Shown: piece after piece, positions 35,264-44,556 of the stretch
Position numbering within the stretch: position 1 is the first letter of the stretch
Layout: each line of letters begins with the position of its first letter
From: Paenibacillus glacialis
GTDB taxonomy: Bacteria; Bacillota; Bacilli; Paenibacillales; Paenibacillaceae
Length of the DNA: 64,000 bases
Direction of reading: 5' to 3'
Assembly: GCF_001637205.1 (NCBI RefSeq)
Contig: NZ_LVJH01000039.1
Location: 24,864-88,863 of the forward strand
Program-made: the position numbers and the translations under genes
Notes under the pieces: model-generated
What the model was told of the DNA's origin: nothing
Seen by the model: only the letters and a program-made list of their open reading frames with translations
Database searches by the model: none

Positions 35264-37765
35264 TTATTTGCTGTTTATCGCTTGTACTCGTAGACTTTCC
35301 CAAGGAATTGCATGTCCTTGTGCCTGATGAATCTTAATCACTTTCGTCTCCCCTGGGAGCAAATCAAAGAAATTGTCGCTAAGAACTAGATACGCCATCG
35401 AAAGTTCAATTTTCACCATACGTGCAAACCGATCTGTCGAAATACGTAGTTCTGATTTGCCTTCGTCAATGTCAACCGTCAGCTTGGCGGTCGTATACTT
35501 CATATCTTTATGGTCCCGGAAAAAATAATAATTCACTTCTGTTCTTTCTTGCATAGAACGAATACCAATAACCACTTCAGCTGGATCAAGCCCGTTTAAT
35601 GCCTCACTTTCAGACAACACGTCGATTTGTTCACCGCTATTCGCTCTGATCGATACGCTATAGGTGCGGCTGAACTTTTTCTCCCCACTGAAATTATAAA
35701 CAGCAAGTTCTACCTCATCGTTGTACGCAGATCGCAAATCGTTCAATGCCCATAATTTCAAATCCTCACCTGCATCGTGATCCAACGTAAGCAAAATTGG
35801 ACTAAAAAATTTACGTGAATAATGATATGAAGCCTTCGGTAAACCATAGTAATCGATAACAGACCAACTCGTACCCGGCCAACAATCGTTCAACTGCCAG
35901 TACAACGCCCCACTCGTTTCCGGTTTATTGCGTCGATAATGCTCGATTCCATATTTCAAGCCTTCCGCCTGTGTTAGCATCGAAAAGTCCATATATTGCT
36001 CAATATCCTCAGGTACCCCCGTGTAACCTTCCATCAGTAAAATCCCTTTAGGGTAATACTTATCCTTATTACGATAAGCCATTTCTTCACTACCCCAATA
36101 GAACATATCCTTCGGCATGTTCCGTTCCAGCGTATAACGATTGGATGAAGCATGCATTCCAAATTCACTAGAAAATTTAGTGGTGTCTCCTTTGAATTTT
36201 TTGAAAGAGAGACCCTCTACACTATAATCTTGCAGCTGAGGTTCCCCAAATGTCCGCGGTTCTATGTTTCCATGCCATACTTGCCAATTGTGCGTATCGC
36301 CTTCTTCACGCGAGTTGTGATCATTACCGCCGTACGGCGAGCTTGGCCAGAACAACCGTGTAGGATCTAGCTCTTCTAAAATCTCAGGCATCATTTCATG
36401 ATATATTTTCTCTCCGTAGAACGGATCTTTAATTTCACCAGAGGAATGCAGCGCTTCATAAAGCCAATCGTTCTCATTGTTACCACACCAAATGGCAAGG
36501 CATGGGTGATTGCGGAGGCGCTTGACTACCTCCGTAATTTCATGACGGACGTTATCCATGAAATTTTTGTTATAGTCAGGATAGAGTGCACAAGCAAACA
36601 TAAAGTCTTGCCATACCAAAATACCCTGACGATTGCATTCCTCATAAAAAACGTCGCGTTCATAAACGCCGCCGCCCCAGACTCGTAACATGTTCATGTT
36701 CGCATCCTTGGACATTTGTATCAGGTGAGAATATCTGAAATCGGAAACACTTCCAATAAAACTATCTATTGGAATCCAATTTGCTCCTTTGGCGAATATT
36801 TTGACGCCGTTTAGCACGAACGTAAAACAAGCATTCCCCTGCTCATCGTGACGGAGCACTTCCACCGTACGAATACCAAACTTCTGAACATGTGCATCTA
36901 TATATGCACCATCGGCGAGAACATCGACACGCAAATCATACAAATGAGGGATGCCCAGATCATGTGTCCACCATAACTTGGCATCCTCCACCCGCATCGT
37001 CATATGCGCTTTACCTTTTTCAAACATGGCAGTTGCCATGATCTCTTGATCACCGTAAGCTAAGCGAACTTGTGTCTCGTAATTTTTGTTTTTGTCAAAG
37101 GTCCGAAGCTCTACATCGATCTGCACCTCAGCCGCCGTTTCATCCAAACGCACAGTTCTGGCAAACACATGATCAATTTTAGCGAAAGTCCGTTTCTCGA
37201 GATGAACATCCTGCCAAATCCCTGCACATACAAGCCGAGGTCCCCAATCCCAACCGAAATGACTCTGCGCTTTGCGAGTCCAAATCCTTTTTTTACTGAA
37301 CCCAGACCAATAATTCTGAACTTGATGGCCTACCACTTCACGAATCGGATCAAATTTAACAGCAAGCGTATTGTTACCGCGCCTTAATTCCCGTGTCACT
37401 TCAAATGTATGTCGAATAAACATATTGTCGGTTGAGCCAAGTTCAACCCCATTCAAGTAAATGGTAGCAAATGTATCCAGACCATCAAACACCAGCTCCA
37501 TTCGTTCTCCATCTTGTAATGGATCGTCACAATGAAATACGGTTCTGTACCACCAAACCTTCTCTTCTACCCAGCGGCATTTTTGATCGTTGTGGCCAAA
37601 AAAGGGATTCTCAATGATGTTCCGATCTATTAATGTAGAGTGTACATCTCCCGGTACGTTAGCAGAGATCCAGTAGTAATCGATATAATCGGGAGACGCC
37701 ACCTCTAAATCTTTGGCCTCCCCCACAACAAAATCGCGAATTTTCCAATTATCATTCAGCTTCAT
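35264..37765 (-). CDS. Beta-mannosidase, glycoside hydrolase family 2
   Basis: 833 residues in the GH2 layout: a jelly-roll sugar-binding domain (about 1-190), an immunoglobulin-like domain, a catalytic TIM barrel (about 290-620) and C-terminal beta domains. The acid/base Glu lies in WCGNNENDW (about residue 430) and the nucleophile Glu in SSEFGMHAS (about 535). RVWGGGVYERDVFY is typical of beta-mannosidases. No signal peptide is present, so it trims mannosides imported by the ABC system in the cytoplasm. AAGGAGAAC precedes the ATG. A hairpin with a T tract lies between this gene and the upstream GH130 gene. Confidence 0.9.
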   Translation of the reverse strand: MKLNDNWKIRDFVVGEAKDLEVASPDYIDYYWISANVPGDVHSTLIDRNIIENPFFGHNDQKCRWVEEKVWWYRTVFHCDDPLQDGERMELVFDGLDTFATIYLNGVELGSTDNMFIRHTFEVTRELRRGNNTLAVKFDPIREVVGHQVQNYWSGFSKKRIWTRKAQSHFGWDWGPRLVCAGIWQDVHLEKRTFAKIDHVFARTVRLDETAAEVQIDVELRTFDKNKNYETQVRLAYGDQEIMATAMFEKGKAHMTMRVEDAKLWWTHDLGIPHLYDLRVDVLADGAYIDAHVQKFGIRTVEVLRHDEQGNACFTFVLNGVKIFAKGANWIPIDSFIGSVSDFRYSHLIQMSKDANMNMLRVWGGGVYERDVFYEECNRQGILVWQDFMFACALYPDYNKNFMDNVRHEITEVVKRLRNHPCLAIWCGNNENDWLYEALHSSGEIKDPFYGEKIYHEMMPEILEELDPTRLFWPSSPYGGNDHNSREEGDTHNWQVWHGNIEPRTFGEPQLQDYSVEGLSFKKFKGDTTKFSSEFGMHASSNRYTLERNMPKDMFYWGSEEMAYRNKDKYYPKGILLMEGYTGVPEDIEQYMDFSMLTQAEGLKYGIEHYRRNKPETSGALYWQLNDCWPGTSWSVIDYYGLPKASYHYSRKFFSPILLTLDHDAGEDLKLWALNDLRSAYNDEVELAVYNFSGEKKFSRTYSVSIRANSGEQIDVLSESEALNGLDPAEVVIGIRSMQERTEVNYYFFRDHKDMKYTTAKLTVDIDEGKSELRISTDRFARMVKIELSMAYLVLSDNFFDLLPGETKVIKIHQAQGHAIPWESLRVQAINSK

Positions 37766-37808
37766 ATTTGTTCTCCTTGTTGTCTAAATCTTAAATCTTG
37801 AAGCGTTT

Positions 37809-37845
37809 AACTAAAAAAACCAAAGCCTAACGAATCAGGCCTTGG
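37809..37845 (-). terminator. Intra-operon terminator/attenuator between GH130 and GH2 genes
   Basis: On the minus strand, CCAAGGCCT pairs with AGGCTTTGG (one mismatch) and seven T follow. It lies in the 91-base gap inside the mannoside operon, so the two downstream genes may be expressed less or from their own promoter. Confidence 0.7.
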
Positions 37846-37856
37846 CGTAACGCTAT

Positions 37857-38918
37857 TTATACATATATCAAACTATCAAGAATCTCTTGAAGACTTAGTT
37901 CCGCGCAAGCCATAGAGGTATCTGCTACACCGTAGTACATTTTCACAATATCACCCTCGACGAGAACGCCGCAGGAAAATACGACATCTCCAAAAAAACC
38001 TTTTTTCTCGTAGTCTGCATCAGGTTCCATTACAGGCTTGTCCGAACGCGCAATAATTTTGGTAGGATCGTTCAAGTCAAGGAGAACTGCACCCATACAA
38101 TAACGATGATCCAGTGTCGCTCCATGATAGAGCTCTAACCAGCCTTTATCCGTCTTGAAAGGTACCGCACCTCCACCGATACGTCCGCTATCCCACATTC
38201 CTTTACGGAGCCCCATCAAATGTTTATGATTACCCCAATACAATAAATTGTTAGACTCAGCGATCCAAATTTCTGGATTCCCGATACTTTTCGTCGTCGG
38301 GCGATGAAGCGCATAGTATTTACCGTTAATTTTCTCTGGAAAAATAATCACATCTTTATTTTCCGGACTGAATATCATGCCGTGATGCTCGGTATTCACA
38401 AAATCTTTCGTAGAAACCATGGATTCACCAATACCCACTGGGGAAATGACAGAGAAATAAATATAGTACGTATCTCCCATTTGAGTGACACGAGGATCTT
38501 CAATTCCGAACGTCTCTTGCTCATTGGAAGGATATACAAACGGCTTTTCATCTATGGTAAAGTGATGTCCATCCTTACTACGTGCAATACGAATATAGGA
38601 GATCGACGTTAAATAGGTAAATCCAGAACTGCCTGTACGATCTCTGATCACACGTGGATCAGAGAAATCATAACGCTCATCGTCAGTACGTAGCTCGATC
38701 AATTCAAGCTTCTGCGTCTTCGGATTATAAATCGGCGCTTTTACAATCTGTGGATCCTCGCTGATGGGACGCTCCGCAACGCGAAGCAGCATAAGCACTT
38801 CACCGTTGTATTGAGCAATACCTGCATTGAAAGCACCAATGACTTCAAAATTAGGGTGATAGGGTGTCACATCTGCTGGGGTAATGATTGGATTCTCTTC
38901 ATAACGATATATATTCAC
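37857..38918 (-). CDS. GH130 beta-mannoside phosphorylase
   Basis: 353 residues from GTG 38918, which has AAGGAGT 8 bases upstream; the GTG at 38927 touches that site. It is a five-bladed propeller enzyme of family GH130, with NPIITPADV, GAFNAGIAQYNGEVLMLLRVAE, YDFSDPRV and GIEDPRVTQ motifs. Members split mannosides with phosphate to give mannose 1-phosphate. The N-terminal style recalls Listeria and Thermoanaerobacter enzymes acting on beta-1,2-mannosides, but linkage cannot be settled by eye. It starts 15 bases after the DUF1861 gene. Confidence 0.88.
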   Translation of the reverse strand: MNIYRYEENPIITPADVTPYHPNFEVIGAFNAGIAQYNGEVLMLLRVAERPISEDPQIVKAPIYNPKTQKLELIELRTDDERYDFSDPRVIRDRTGSSGFTYLTSISYIRIARSKDGHHFTIDEKPFVYPSNEQETFGIEDPRVTQMGDTYYIYFSVISPVGIGESMVSTKDFVNTEHHGMIFSPENKDVIIFPEKINGKYYALHRPTTKSIGNPEIWIAESNNLLYWGNHKHLMGLRKGMWDSGRIGGGAVPFKTDKGWLELYHGATLDHRYCMGAVLLDLNDPTKIIARSDKPVMEPDADYEKKGFFGDVVFSCGVLVEGDIVKMYYGVADTSMACAELSLQEILDSLIYV

Positions 38919-38933
38919 AATAAACACTCCTTA

Positions 38934-39881
38934 TCATTCAAATGAAATAAATGGATCGGCCATCGTCAAACGATGCGCTTCTGCATCAGAGAGACCTACA
39001 TATAAATTCGCTGTACCGTCCAAATTCCGTACGAGCCCTCCACTGAAAACGACATCTCTCAAATCGGGACGTTTCGATACACCTGGTACAAATTCAGCAC
39101 GAACGGCAATCAATCGAATATCCGAAAATTCACGTGTTTCTGGATCTAATACAAATACCATAGAATAATAATGGCGGTCTAACTCCGTATCGAAGCAGGC
39201 AATATGACCAAGAATTCCTAACAACCCATTGTTAAGTAGATGAATTTCGTTGCCTCCACCCCACTCTTCCTCGATGAATTGCCCTTCCAATAGCGGCGCT
39301 TCCTCAATCACTTCGGGCGTTAAATCCTTTAAAGATGAAATACGTGTAAAACCAATTTTACCGCGTCCGCCTTTTTCGCCTTGTGGCCTTGTCAATACAC
39401 CGATGCTTCCATCTATCAATTCCACCAACCGTAAATCTTTCATACCGCTCGGTCCTGTAAAAAACGGTTTAAGCTCTGCAATTCGAGCGCCTTTATAGAA
39501 CACCGTACGCCATGAAAATATGCTTTCTTTGGTTGGATTGGGATGCGGATAAATCTGAACGCCCCCAAGCACAAGCTCCCCGGCAATTTTCGTGTAGAAC
39601 GGATCTTGAAGTGTAAGAATGGGCGCACCTTCACGTGGTATCCAAGCCCCATCCCGCTCCACAAAGAAAACAATTTCAGAATGCTCGCTATCCCGCGATT
39701 CTACGCGCCCCGCAATAACCTGTTCGCCTTCATCTTCAAACGGGGCTGTAATATTATAGACATCCTTATCGCCAACACCCATGAATGTTAATTTTTCTGG
39801 ATTACGAACCGTTTTATTCGACTGTTGATACTCACGCAATAATGTCGCGCACGTTTTCGTTTCTTTTTGTGTGAAACTCAC
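38934..39881 (-). CDS. DUF1861 / MTP-1 family protein, GH130-related propeller
   Basis: 315 residues from GTG, with AAGGAG 10 bases upstream. The sequence shows repeated propeller-like strands (NPEKLTFMGVGDKDVYN, ILTLQDPFYTKIAG, GGLVRNLDGTANLYVGLSDAEAHR). It fits DUF1861, the family of the Leishmania MTP proteins, which make and phosphorolyse beta-1,2-mannan and are GH130-related. Its place between the sugar permease and a GH130 gene supports a mannoside-phosphorylase role. Bacterial activity of this family is my inference. Confidence 0.75.
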   Translation of the reverse strand: MSFTQKETKTCATLLREYQQSNKTVRNPEKLTFMGVGDKDVYNITAPFEDEGEQVIAGRVESRDSEHSEIVFFVERDGAWIPREGAPILTLQDPFYTKIAGELVLGGVQIYPHPNPTKESIFSWRTVFYKGARIAELKPFFTGPSGMKDLRLVELIDGSIGVLTRPQGEKGGRGKIGFTRISSLKDLTPEVIEEAPLLEGQFIEEEWGGGNEIHLLNNGLLGILGHIACFDTELDRHYYSMVFVLDPETREFSDIRLIAVRAEFVPGVSKRPDLRDVVFSGGLVRNLDGTANLYVGLSDAEAHRLTMADPFISFE

Positions 39882-39920
39882 GATATATTAACTCCTTTTT
39901 TGTTGTAGTATAAAATACGA

Positions 39921-40760
39921 CTATTTTAGGTTAAACTGCATGCCTTCTTTAAATCTCTTACCAAAAATGATGAATAGAATAATGATCGGTAACGTCAAGA
40001 GTACAGATGCTGCATACATTGGACCCGGATAACCTGCATACGGACCGAACATTTGTGACAATAACACGTTAAGTGTCAGCATTTCGTCGCTGCGTACCAC
40101 GATCATATCCCACAGAAGTTCTGTCCAGCGCTCCATAAGTAGGAATAAGAAAATAACCGTCGTAATGGACTTGGACATGGGAACCATAATTTTATACAAA
40201 ATTTGAAATTCCGTAGCTCCATCTATCTTCGCCGCTTCAATAAACGTCGTCGGGACCGCTTTGAAAAAGTTCGTATACATAAATATCGCCCATAAACTCA
40301 TTGCCTTTGGAATAATCATCGCCCAATAGGTGTCGTATAAGCCAACTTTTTGGATGACCAAAAAATTCGGAATCAACAAAATAATCGCCGGGAAAAACAT
40401 ATGAAACAGAACGAAATTGTTAACTGCATCCCGACCTCTAAATTTAATTTTAGCAAGCGCATAAGCTACCATGATCCCAAACACCATCATTAGAACTGTA
40501 GAACCAACCGAAACGATAACACTGTTAAAAAAGGAATTTAGCCACGGTCTTGGTGTTCCAGTCTCCCCACCGCTAAACAACCATGAATACGATTTTAACG
40601 AGTAGCTTGATGGAATAAGCTGTCGATCGACTTGGCTCCAATCCGCAAAAGAGTTTAACACCATATAAAGATACGGAAATACCATCACTAGAAGCAGAAG
40701 GGTAGCCACACTATAACGGATGGTTAAACTAAGCTTATTTTTATCATTAGACCCAACCAT
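39921..40760 (-). CDS. ABC sugar transporter permease, MalG-like
   Basis: 279 residues, six membrane helices. The inner-membrane permease motif EAAKIDGATEFQILYKIMVPMSK is the EAA loop that contacts the ATPase. Its start overlaps the end of the MalF-like gene by 14 bases. No ATPase is encoded in the operon, so a shared MsmX-type ATPase elsewhere is expected. Confidence 0.92.
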   Translation of the reverse strand: MVGSNDKNKLSLTIRYSVATLLLLVMVFPYLYMVLNSFADWSQVDRQLIPSSYSLKSYSWLFSGGETGTPRPWLNSFFNSVIVSVGSTVLMMVFGIMVAYALAKIKFRGRDAVNNFVLFHMFFPAIILLIPNFLVIQKVGLYDTYWAMIIPKAMSLWAIFMYTNFFKAVPTTFIEAAKIDGATEFQILYKIMVPMSKSITTVIFLFLLMERWTELLWDMIVVRSDEMLTLNVLLSQMFGPYAGYPGPMYAASVLLTLPIIILFIIFGKRFKEGMQFNLK

Positions 40761-41628
40761 TTCGTTTCCCCCACATTTCTAACAATTTTTTAATGACAAA
40801 GATCGAAATGAATGTGACAATCGCAGCGATAATAGCTATCGCTGAAGCATAACCTGCCTGCAAGTTTTTGAACGCTTGATTATAGATCTCCATCTGCCAT
40901 GTGTTGGTCGCATAATTCGGACCCCCACCCGTTAATTGATACACCTCGGTAAAAATACCAAACGTTACGCCAAAGGATAAAATCAACGTCGTATAGATGG
41001 CTGGATATAATAACGGTAGCGTGATTGTCCAGAAACGCTGTCTACGACTTACACCATCAATCGCTGCCGCTTCATAGACCTCCTTATCAATACTTTCAAG
41101 GCCTGATGTGAGAATTAGCGCATAATAACCAGCAAATTTCCAAGCAATAATTAAGGCCACGATCATCAGTGCTGTAAATGGTGTGCCAAGCCAGTTTATT
41201 TTAATGCCAAAGTTGTCCCTTAAAAAAGCGTTAACCGGGCTGTTGTAAGATAACAAACCTTTTACAATCAGCGATGATACAACACCGGAAGAAAGGTACG
41301 GCAAGAAGAAACCAATTAAAAAAACACTTTTCAATTTCGGAAGTCCCTGTACAATCATTGCCACTGCAAGTGACGCTGCTGTGACCAATGGCACAAAAAC
41401 CATCATAAATTTATAAGTAACCCAAAATGACGATTGTACCGCTGGATTTTTAAAAGCTTTGATAAAATTAGAAAATCCAACAAAATCATAATTAGGAGCG
41501 ATCAAATCCCAGTTGGTGAACGCAAGATAAAGCGACCAAATTAACGGACCTAGGAAAAATACGAATCCATAAATAAGGTACGGGCTGGCAAATAACCAGC
41601 CCAACTTATTATTATTTTTGGTTTCCAT
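40747..41628 (-). CDS. ABC sugar transporter permease, MalF-like
   Basis: 293 residues, six membrane helices, EAA loop EAAAIDGVSRRQRFWTITLP. Its ATG overlaps the stop of the binding-protein gene (TAATG), and its end overlaps the second permease. It forms the membrane channel with the MalG-like protein for an oligosaccharide, probably a mannoside. Confidence 0.92.
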   Translation of the reverse strand: METKNNNKLGWLFASPYLIYGFVFFLGPLIWSLYLAFTNWDLIAPNYDFVGFSNFIKAFKNPAVQSSFWVTYKFMMVFVPLVTAASLAVAMIVQGLPKLKSVFLIGFFLPYLSSGVVSSLIVKGLLSYNSPVNAFLRDNFGIKINWLGTPFTALMIVALIIAWKFAGYYALILTSGLESIDKEVYEAAAIDGVSRRQRFWTITLPLLYPAIYTTLILSFGVTFGIFTEVYQLTGGGPNYATNTWQMEIYNQAFKNLQAGYASAIAIIAAIVTFISIFVIKKLLEMWGKRNGWV

Positions 41629-42941
41629 TACTTAAGAGCCTCTTCAATAGCTTTCTTCATGTTATTCCAACCTGTTGTCGGATCAATTTGGCCGCGAACA
41701 ACTGGATTCACAGCTTCCTGTCCGATAAAAGTTTGCAATTCATTAAATTTCGCGTTGTCCATTGGAGGTACAGCGTACGGTACAGCTTCAGCATACTTCT
41801 TAAGTGCTGGATTCTGATCTAGGAATGCTTTAAACACATCGTTGGTCGATAAATCATCACGAGCTGGAGGCATGTTTGTTTTCTCAAACCATTGCAAATC
41901 ATGTTTCGCATCAGAGTATACCCACTTCATGAATTCCATAGCTGCTTCTTGCTTTTCCTTTGGTGCAGATGCATAGATTACAATTCCTTTGGTATCTGCA
42001 AAAGTTTTTGGATGATCTACCTTCACATCATCCGGAACAGGAGGCGCTGCTAATGTATATGTTTCGTTATATTTCAATTCCGGGAATCTCTCTGCCCAGT
42101 AGTTGAGTGTCCATGGACCAATATCCGTAAAAATACCTACTCCGTTCTCGAATGGGTCTGTGATATTCTCTGCAAGCAACGAATTCTCTTTGCGCAAATT
42201 GTCCATAAGACCTAACGTTGCAATTCCCGCCTTATCATCCGCTACGAATTTACCACCTTCGATAAATTTATTACCATCAGAAGCTGCATTATAGAGCATA
42301 AAGAAGTCGAACCATCTCTTCCATGCCGCTGGATCTGCAAGATCTGCTTTTGCCCATACATATTTGTCAGGGTATTTCACTTTCAGCTTCTTAGCAACAT
42401 CTAGCATTTCACTGTATGTCTTTGGAGGCTCGTTATAGCCCAGTTCTTTCAAAATATCAAGTCTCCATCCGAACAACATAGCATTGGAAGAAATGGGAAG
42501 AACATATTGGTTATCATCGGAAAATTTCCAAGATTCAATTGTATTCGTCATTTTACGTCCCGCAATAATATCATCCCAACCCGCCATTGTATTCAACGGT
42601 ACAAGCGCTTTACTGTTTGTAAGTTGTGCGGCAAAACCACGAGAAATATTTTCCGATAGTGTTGGCGCACTTCCTCCAGCAATAGCGGATTGAATATTCG
42701 CCTCAGAGCTTGGTGTTTCTTTCATTGGACTTACGTTAATTTTTATTTTAGGGTTCACAGTCTCGTATTCTTTAGCCAAACTTTCCCAATAGGCTTGCTG
42801 AGGCGGATTATTCGCTGTCCAGAACTCAATCGCCGTGACACCTTCAGCCGTACCTTTGTTATCCGTACTTTTCGAGCCACATGCCGCGAGCATTGAAATC
42901 GCTACAGTAAAAACTAGTAACATGGCCAACTTCTTCTTCAT
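41628..42941 (-). CDS. Extracellular sugar-binding lipoprotein of ABC importer
   Basis: 437 residues. The lipoprotein signal ends MLAACGS (Cys21). The family 1 solute-binding fold is recognised from AIEFWTANNPPQQAYWE at the start, repeated Trp/Tyr-rich segments and GIVIYASAPKEKQEAAMEFMKWV near the end. It is the first gene of the mannoside operon, with the promoter, cre-like site and candidate operator just upstream. It should capture oligosaccharides outside the membrane. Confidence 0.92.
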   Translation of the reverse strand: MKKKLAMLLVFTVAISMLAACGSKSTDNKGTAEGVTAIEFWTANNPPQQAYWESLAKEYETVNPKIKINVSPMKETPSSEANIQSAIAGGSAPTLSENISRGFAAQLTNSKALVPLNTMAGWDDIIAGRKMTNTIESWKFSDDNQYVLPISSNAMLFGWRLDILKELGYNEPPKTYSEMLDVAKKLKVKYPDKYVWAKADLADPAAWKRWFDFFMLYNAASDGNKFIEGGKFVADDKAGIATLGLMDNLRKENSLLAENITDPFENGVGIFTDIGPWTLNYWAERFPELKYNETYTLAAPPVPDDVKVDHPKTFADTKGIVIYASAPKEKQEAAMEFMKWVYSDAKHDLQWFEKTNMPPARDDLSTNDVFKAFLDQNPALKKYAEAVPYAVPPMDNAKFNELQTFIGQEAVNPVVRGQIDPTTGWNNMKKAIEEALK

Positions 42942-42978
42942 TACTTCAACCCCCTAATGTTTATTTGTAACTAACTAA

Positions 42979-42988
42979 ATAACGTTAC
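42979..42988. promoter_or_regulatory. Candidate LacI-family operator, copy 1 (ATAACGTTAC)
   Basis: A TAACGTTA palindrome with a central CG, as in many LacI-family sites. It lies about 35-40 bases downstream of the predicted start of the mannoside operon transcript. An identical 10-mer occurs at 43117. Confidence 0.55.
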
Positions 42989-43009
42989 TGAGTTAATTAC
43001 AATAATAAA

Positions 43010-43023
43010 TGAAAGCGCTTGTA
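43010..43023. promoter_or_regulatory. cre-like catabolite control site
   Basis: TGAAAGCGCTTGTA fits TGWAARCGYTWNCW with one mismatch. It overlaps the predicted transcription start of the mannoside operon, a usual position for CcpA repression. Confidence 0.7.
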
Positions 43024-43028
43024 TTCAC

Positions 43029-43057
43029 ATTATTGATCTAAATTGCGCTAAAGTCAA
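43029..43057 (-). promoter_or_regulatory. SigA-type promoter of the mannoside operon
   Basis: On the minus strand, TTGACT, 17 bases, then AATAAT. The cre-like site and operator copy 1 lie just downstream. Confidence 0.7.
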
Positions 43058-43116
43058 TTGATTTTTTAATTTATCATCATAAAAAACAGTAATCATTACA
43101 TTACAATATTAAATTT

Positions 43117-43126
43117 ATAACGTTAC
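43117..43126. promoter_or_regulatory. Candidate LacI-family operator, copy 2 (ATAACGTTAC)
   Basis: Identical to the 10-mer at 42979-42988, 138 bases apart, on the far side of the operon promoter and 94 bases before the -35 box of the regulator's own promoter. The spacing would allow looping by a tetramer or control of both directions. Confidence 0.55.
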
Positions 43127-43148
43127 AAGTTGTCTGTTATGATGTTTC

Positions 43149-43170
43149 TAAGCCTATTCGTTAGGTTTTT
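43149..43170 (+). terminator. Small hairpin with T tract in the spacer
   Basis: AAGCCTA and TAGGTTT pair around TTCGT, followed by further T. Its role between divergent promoters is unclear. The stem and loop resemble the hairpin at 37820-37845 (shared CCTAACGAAT on one strand or the other). Confidence 0.4.
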
Positions 43171-43219
43171 CAAGTAACCGATAACTTACAAGCTTTCGTT
43201 TTTTTTGTCCATTCTCCAC

Positions 43220-43248
43220 TTGACATGTTTTCTGAAATTGCTTATGAA
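43220..43248 (+). promoter_or_regulatory. Promoter of the LacI-type regulator
   Basis: TTGACA, 17 bases, then TATGAA. About 70 bases before the start codon. Confidence 0.6.
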
Positions 43249-43322
43249 TACATTATGAGACTATTGTTACATCTTTATCCCAAATTTGTATGGATTGATT
43301 CTGTTTAGAAAGGTATGACTTG

Positions 43323-44339
43323 ATGAAAAGAAAATTGACCATGCAGGATATAGCGGATAAATTAAACATTTCTAAAAACTCCGTGTCGCAAGCGCTCAGC
43401 GGAAAAGATGGGGTCAGTGAAGAAACTCGTAACCTGATTCAAAAAACAGCAGATGAGATGGGCTACATGTACCCTCAAAGCCGTAAACCGCAAACAAAAG
43501 AAGGAACAGGCAACATTGCGCTGATCGCTTCTGATTTCGCCTTTTCCCAAACCAATTTCTTCGGAGAAATCTATCTCACTATTGAACGCGAAACTGCTCT
43601 TCGCGGCATGAATTTGCACATTCAGTCTATTTCACAAGAAGCGATCGACCAATTGATCCTTCCCCCTTTTCTACAAAACCAAAATGTAGATGGAATCCTT
43701 ATCCTTTCACATATTGATACGGAGTATACGAAAAAAGTGATTTCTACAGGTATTCCTGTCGTACTTATTGACCATCATCACCCACGAATTTATGCCGACT
43801 CCATTCTAACGAACAACCGATTTGGTGCCTTTGACGCTGTTCAGTATTTACTTGATTTGGGGCATCGTGACATTGGCTTTATGGGGAATATTGATTATTC
43901 TCCGAGTTATTATGAACGTCTGGAAGGATATATCATGGCAATGAAGGAACGAGGGATCACCCCGAATTCACACTTCATCATCAATGATGCTGTCGAACAA
44001 GGGGATGTGATTCATCAACGCCTGTTAAATCTTCCCGTACAGCCGACCGCATGGTTCTGCGTCAACGATGGACTGGGCTTTCTTATCAATGCTGCGATTC
44101 AACAAATAGGTCTCAAAATTCCAGAGGATATATCCATCTGTAGCTTTGATAACGGGCAGCTCTCTCGTATTGCAACACCCTCAACGACTAGTATGGCGAT
44201 TGATTTAAAATTGTACGGAAAAAAAGCGATAGAACAACTTTTCTGGCGAATGAATCATAAAGATGAGCCTTTTATGGAAACTTTGCTACCTACGACATTG
44301 ATTGAACGGGAATCTACAGCTCAATTAGGCAAGCGCTAA
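43323..44339 (+). CDS. LacI family transcriptional regulator of the mannoside operon
   Basis: About 338 residues. The N-terminal helix-turn-helix and hinge (MQDIADKLNISKNSVSQALSG) are followed by a two-lobed sugar-sensing domain (about 65-335, with NVDGILILSH and WFCVNDGLGFLINAA). The ATG at 43323 is taken over the TTG at 43320; AAAGG precedes it. It is divergent from the transport operon and very probably represses it until a mannoside-derived ligand binds. A terminator follows at 44365-44402. Confidence 0.9.
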   Translation: MKRKLTMQDIADKLNISKNSVSQALSGKDGVSEETRNLIQKTADEMGYMYPQSRKPQTKEGTGNIALIASDFAFSQTNFFGEIYLTIERETALRGMNLHIQSISQEAIDQLILPPFLQNQNVDGILILSHIDTEYTKKVISTGIPVVLIDHHHPRIYADSILTNNRFGAFDAVQYLLDLGHRDIGFMGNIDYSPSYYERLEGYIMAMKERGITPNSHFIINDAVEQGDVIHQRLLNLPVQPTAWFCVNDGLGFLINAAIQQIGLKIPEDISICSFDNGQLSRIATPSTTSMAIDLKLYGKKAIEQLFWRMNHKDEPFMETLLPTTLIERESTAQLGKR

Positions 44340-44364
44340 TATAGGATTTAACAGTTTCAACCAG

Positions 44365-44402
44365 AAAAAAGAGAACCTTTAACAATCAAGGATCTCCTTT
44401 TT
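44365..44402 (+). terminator. Terminator of the LacI gene
   Basis: GAGAACCTT pairs with AAGGATCTC (one A-A mismatch), flanked by an A run on the left and CTTTTTTCTT on the right. Confidence 0.8.
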
Positions 44403-44556
44403 CTTCTCATACACTCTCATCCCCGTAATAACGCTCATCGGGGTTGCCCTAGGCTTTTTTGTTGTTAATTGATTAGAGTTCTTATCGCTGACATAATTAA
44501 AGTTAAGATCATGTAACACTAGAAGAGTTCTGAGAATATAGACTAGGGGAGAAACA

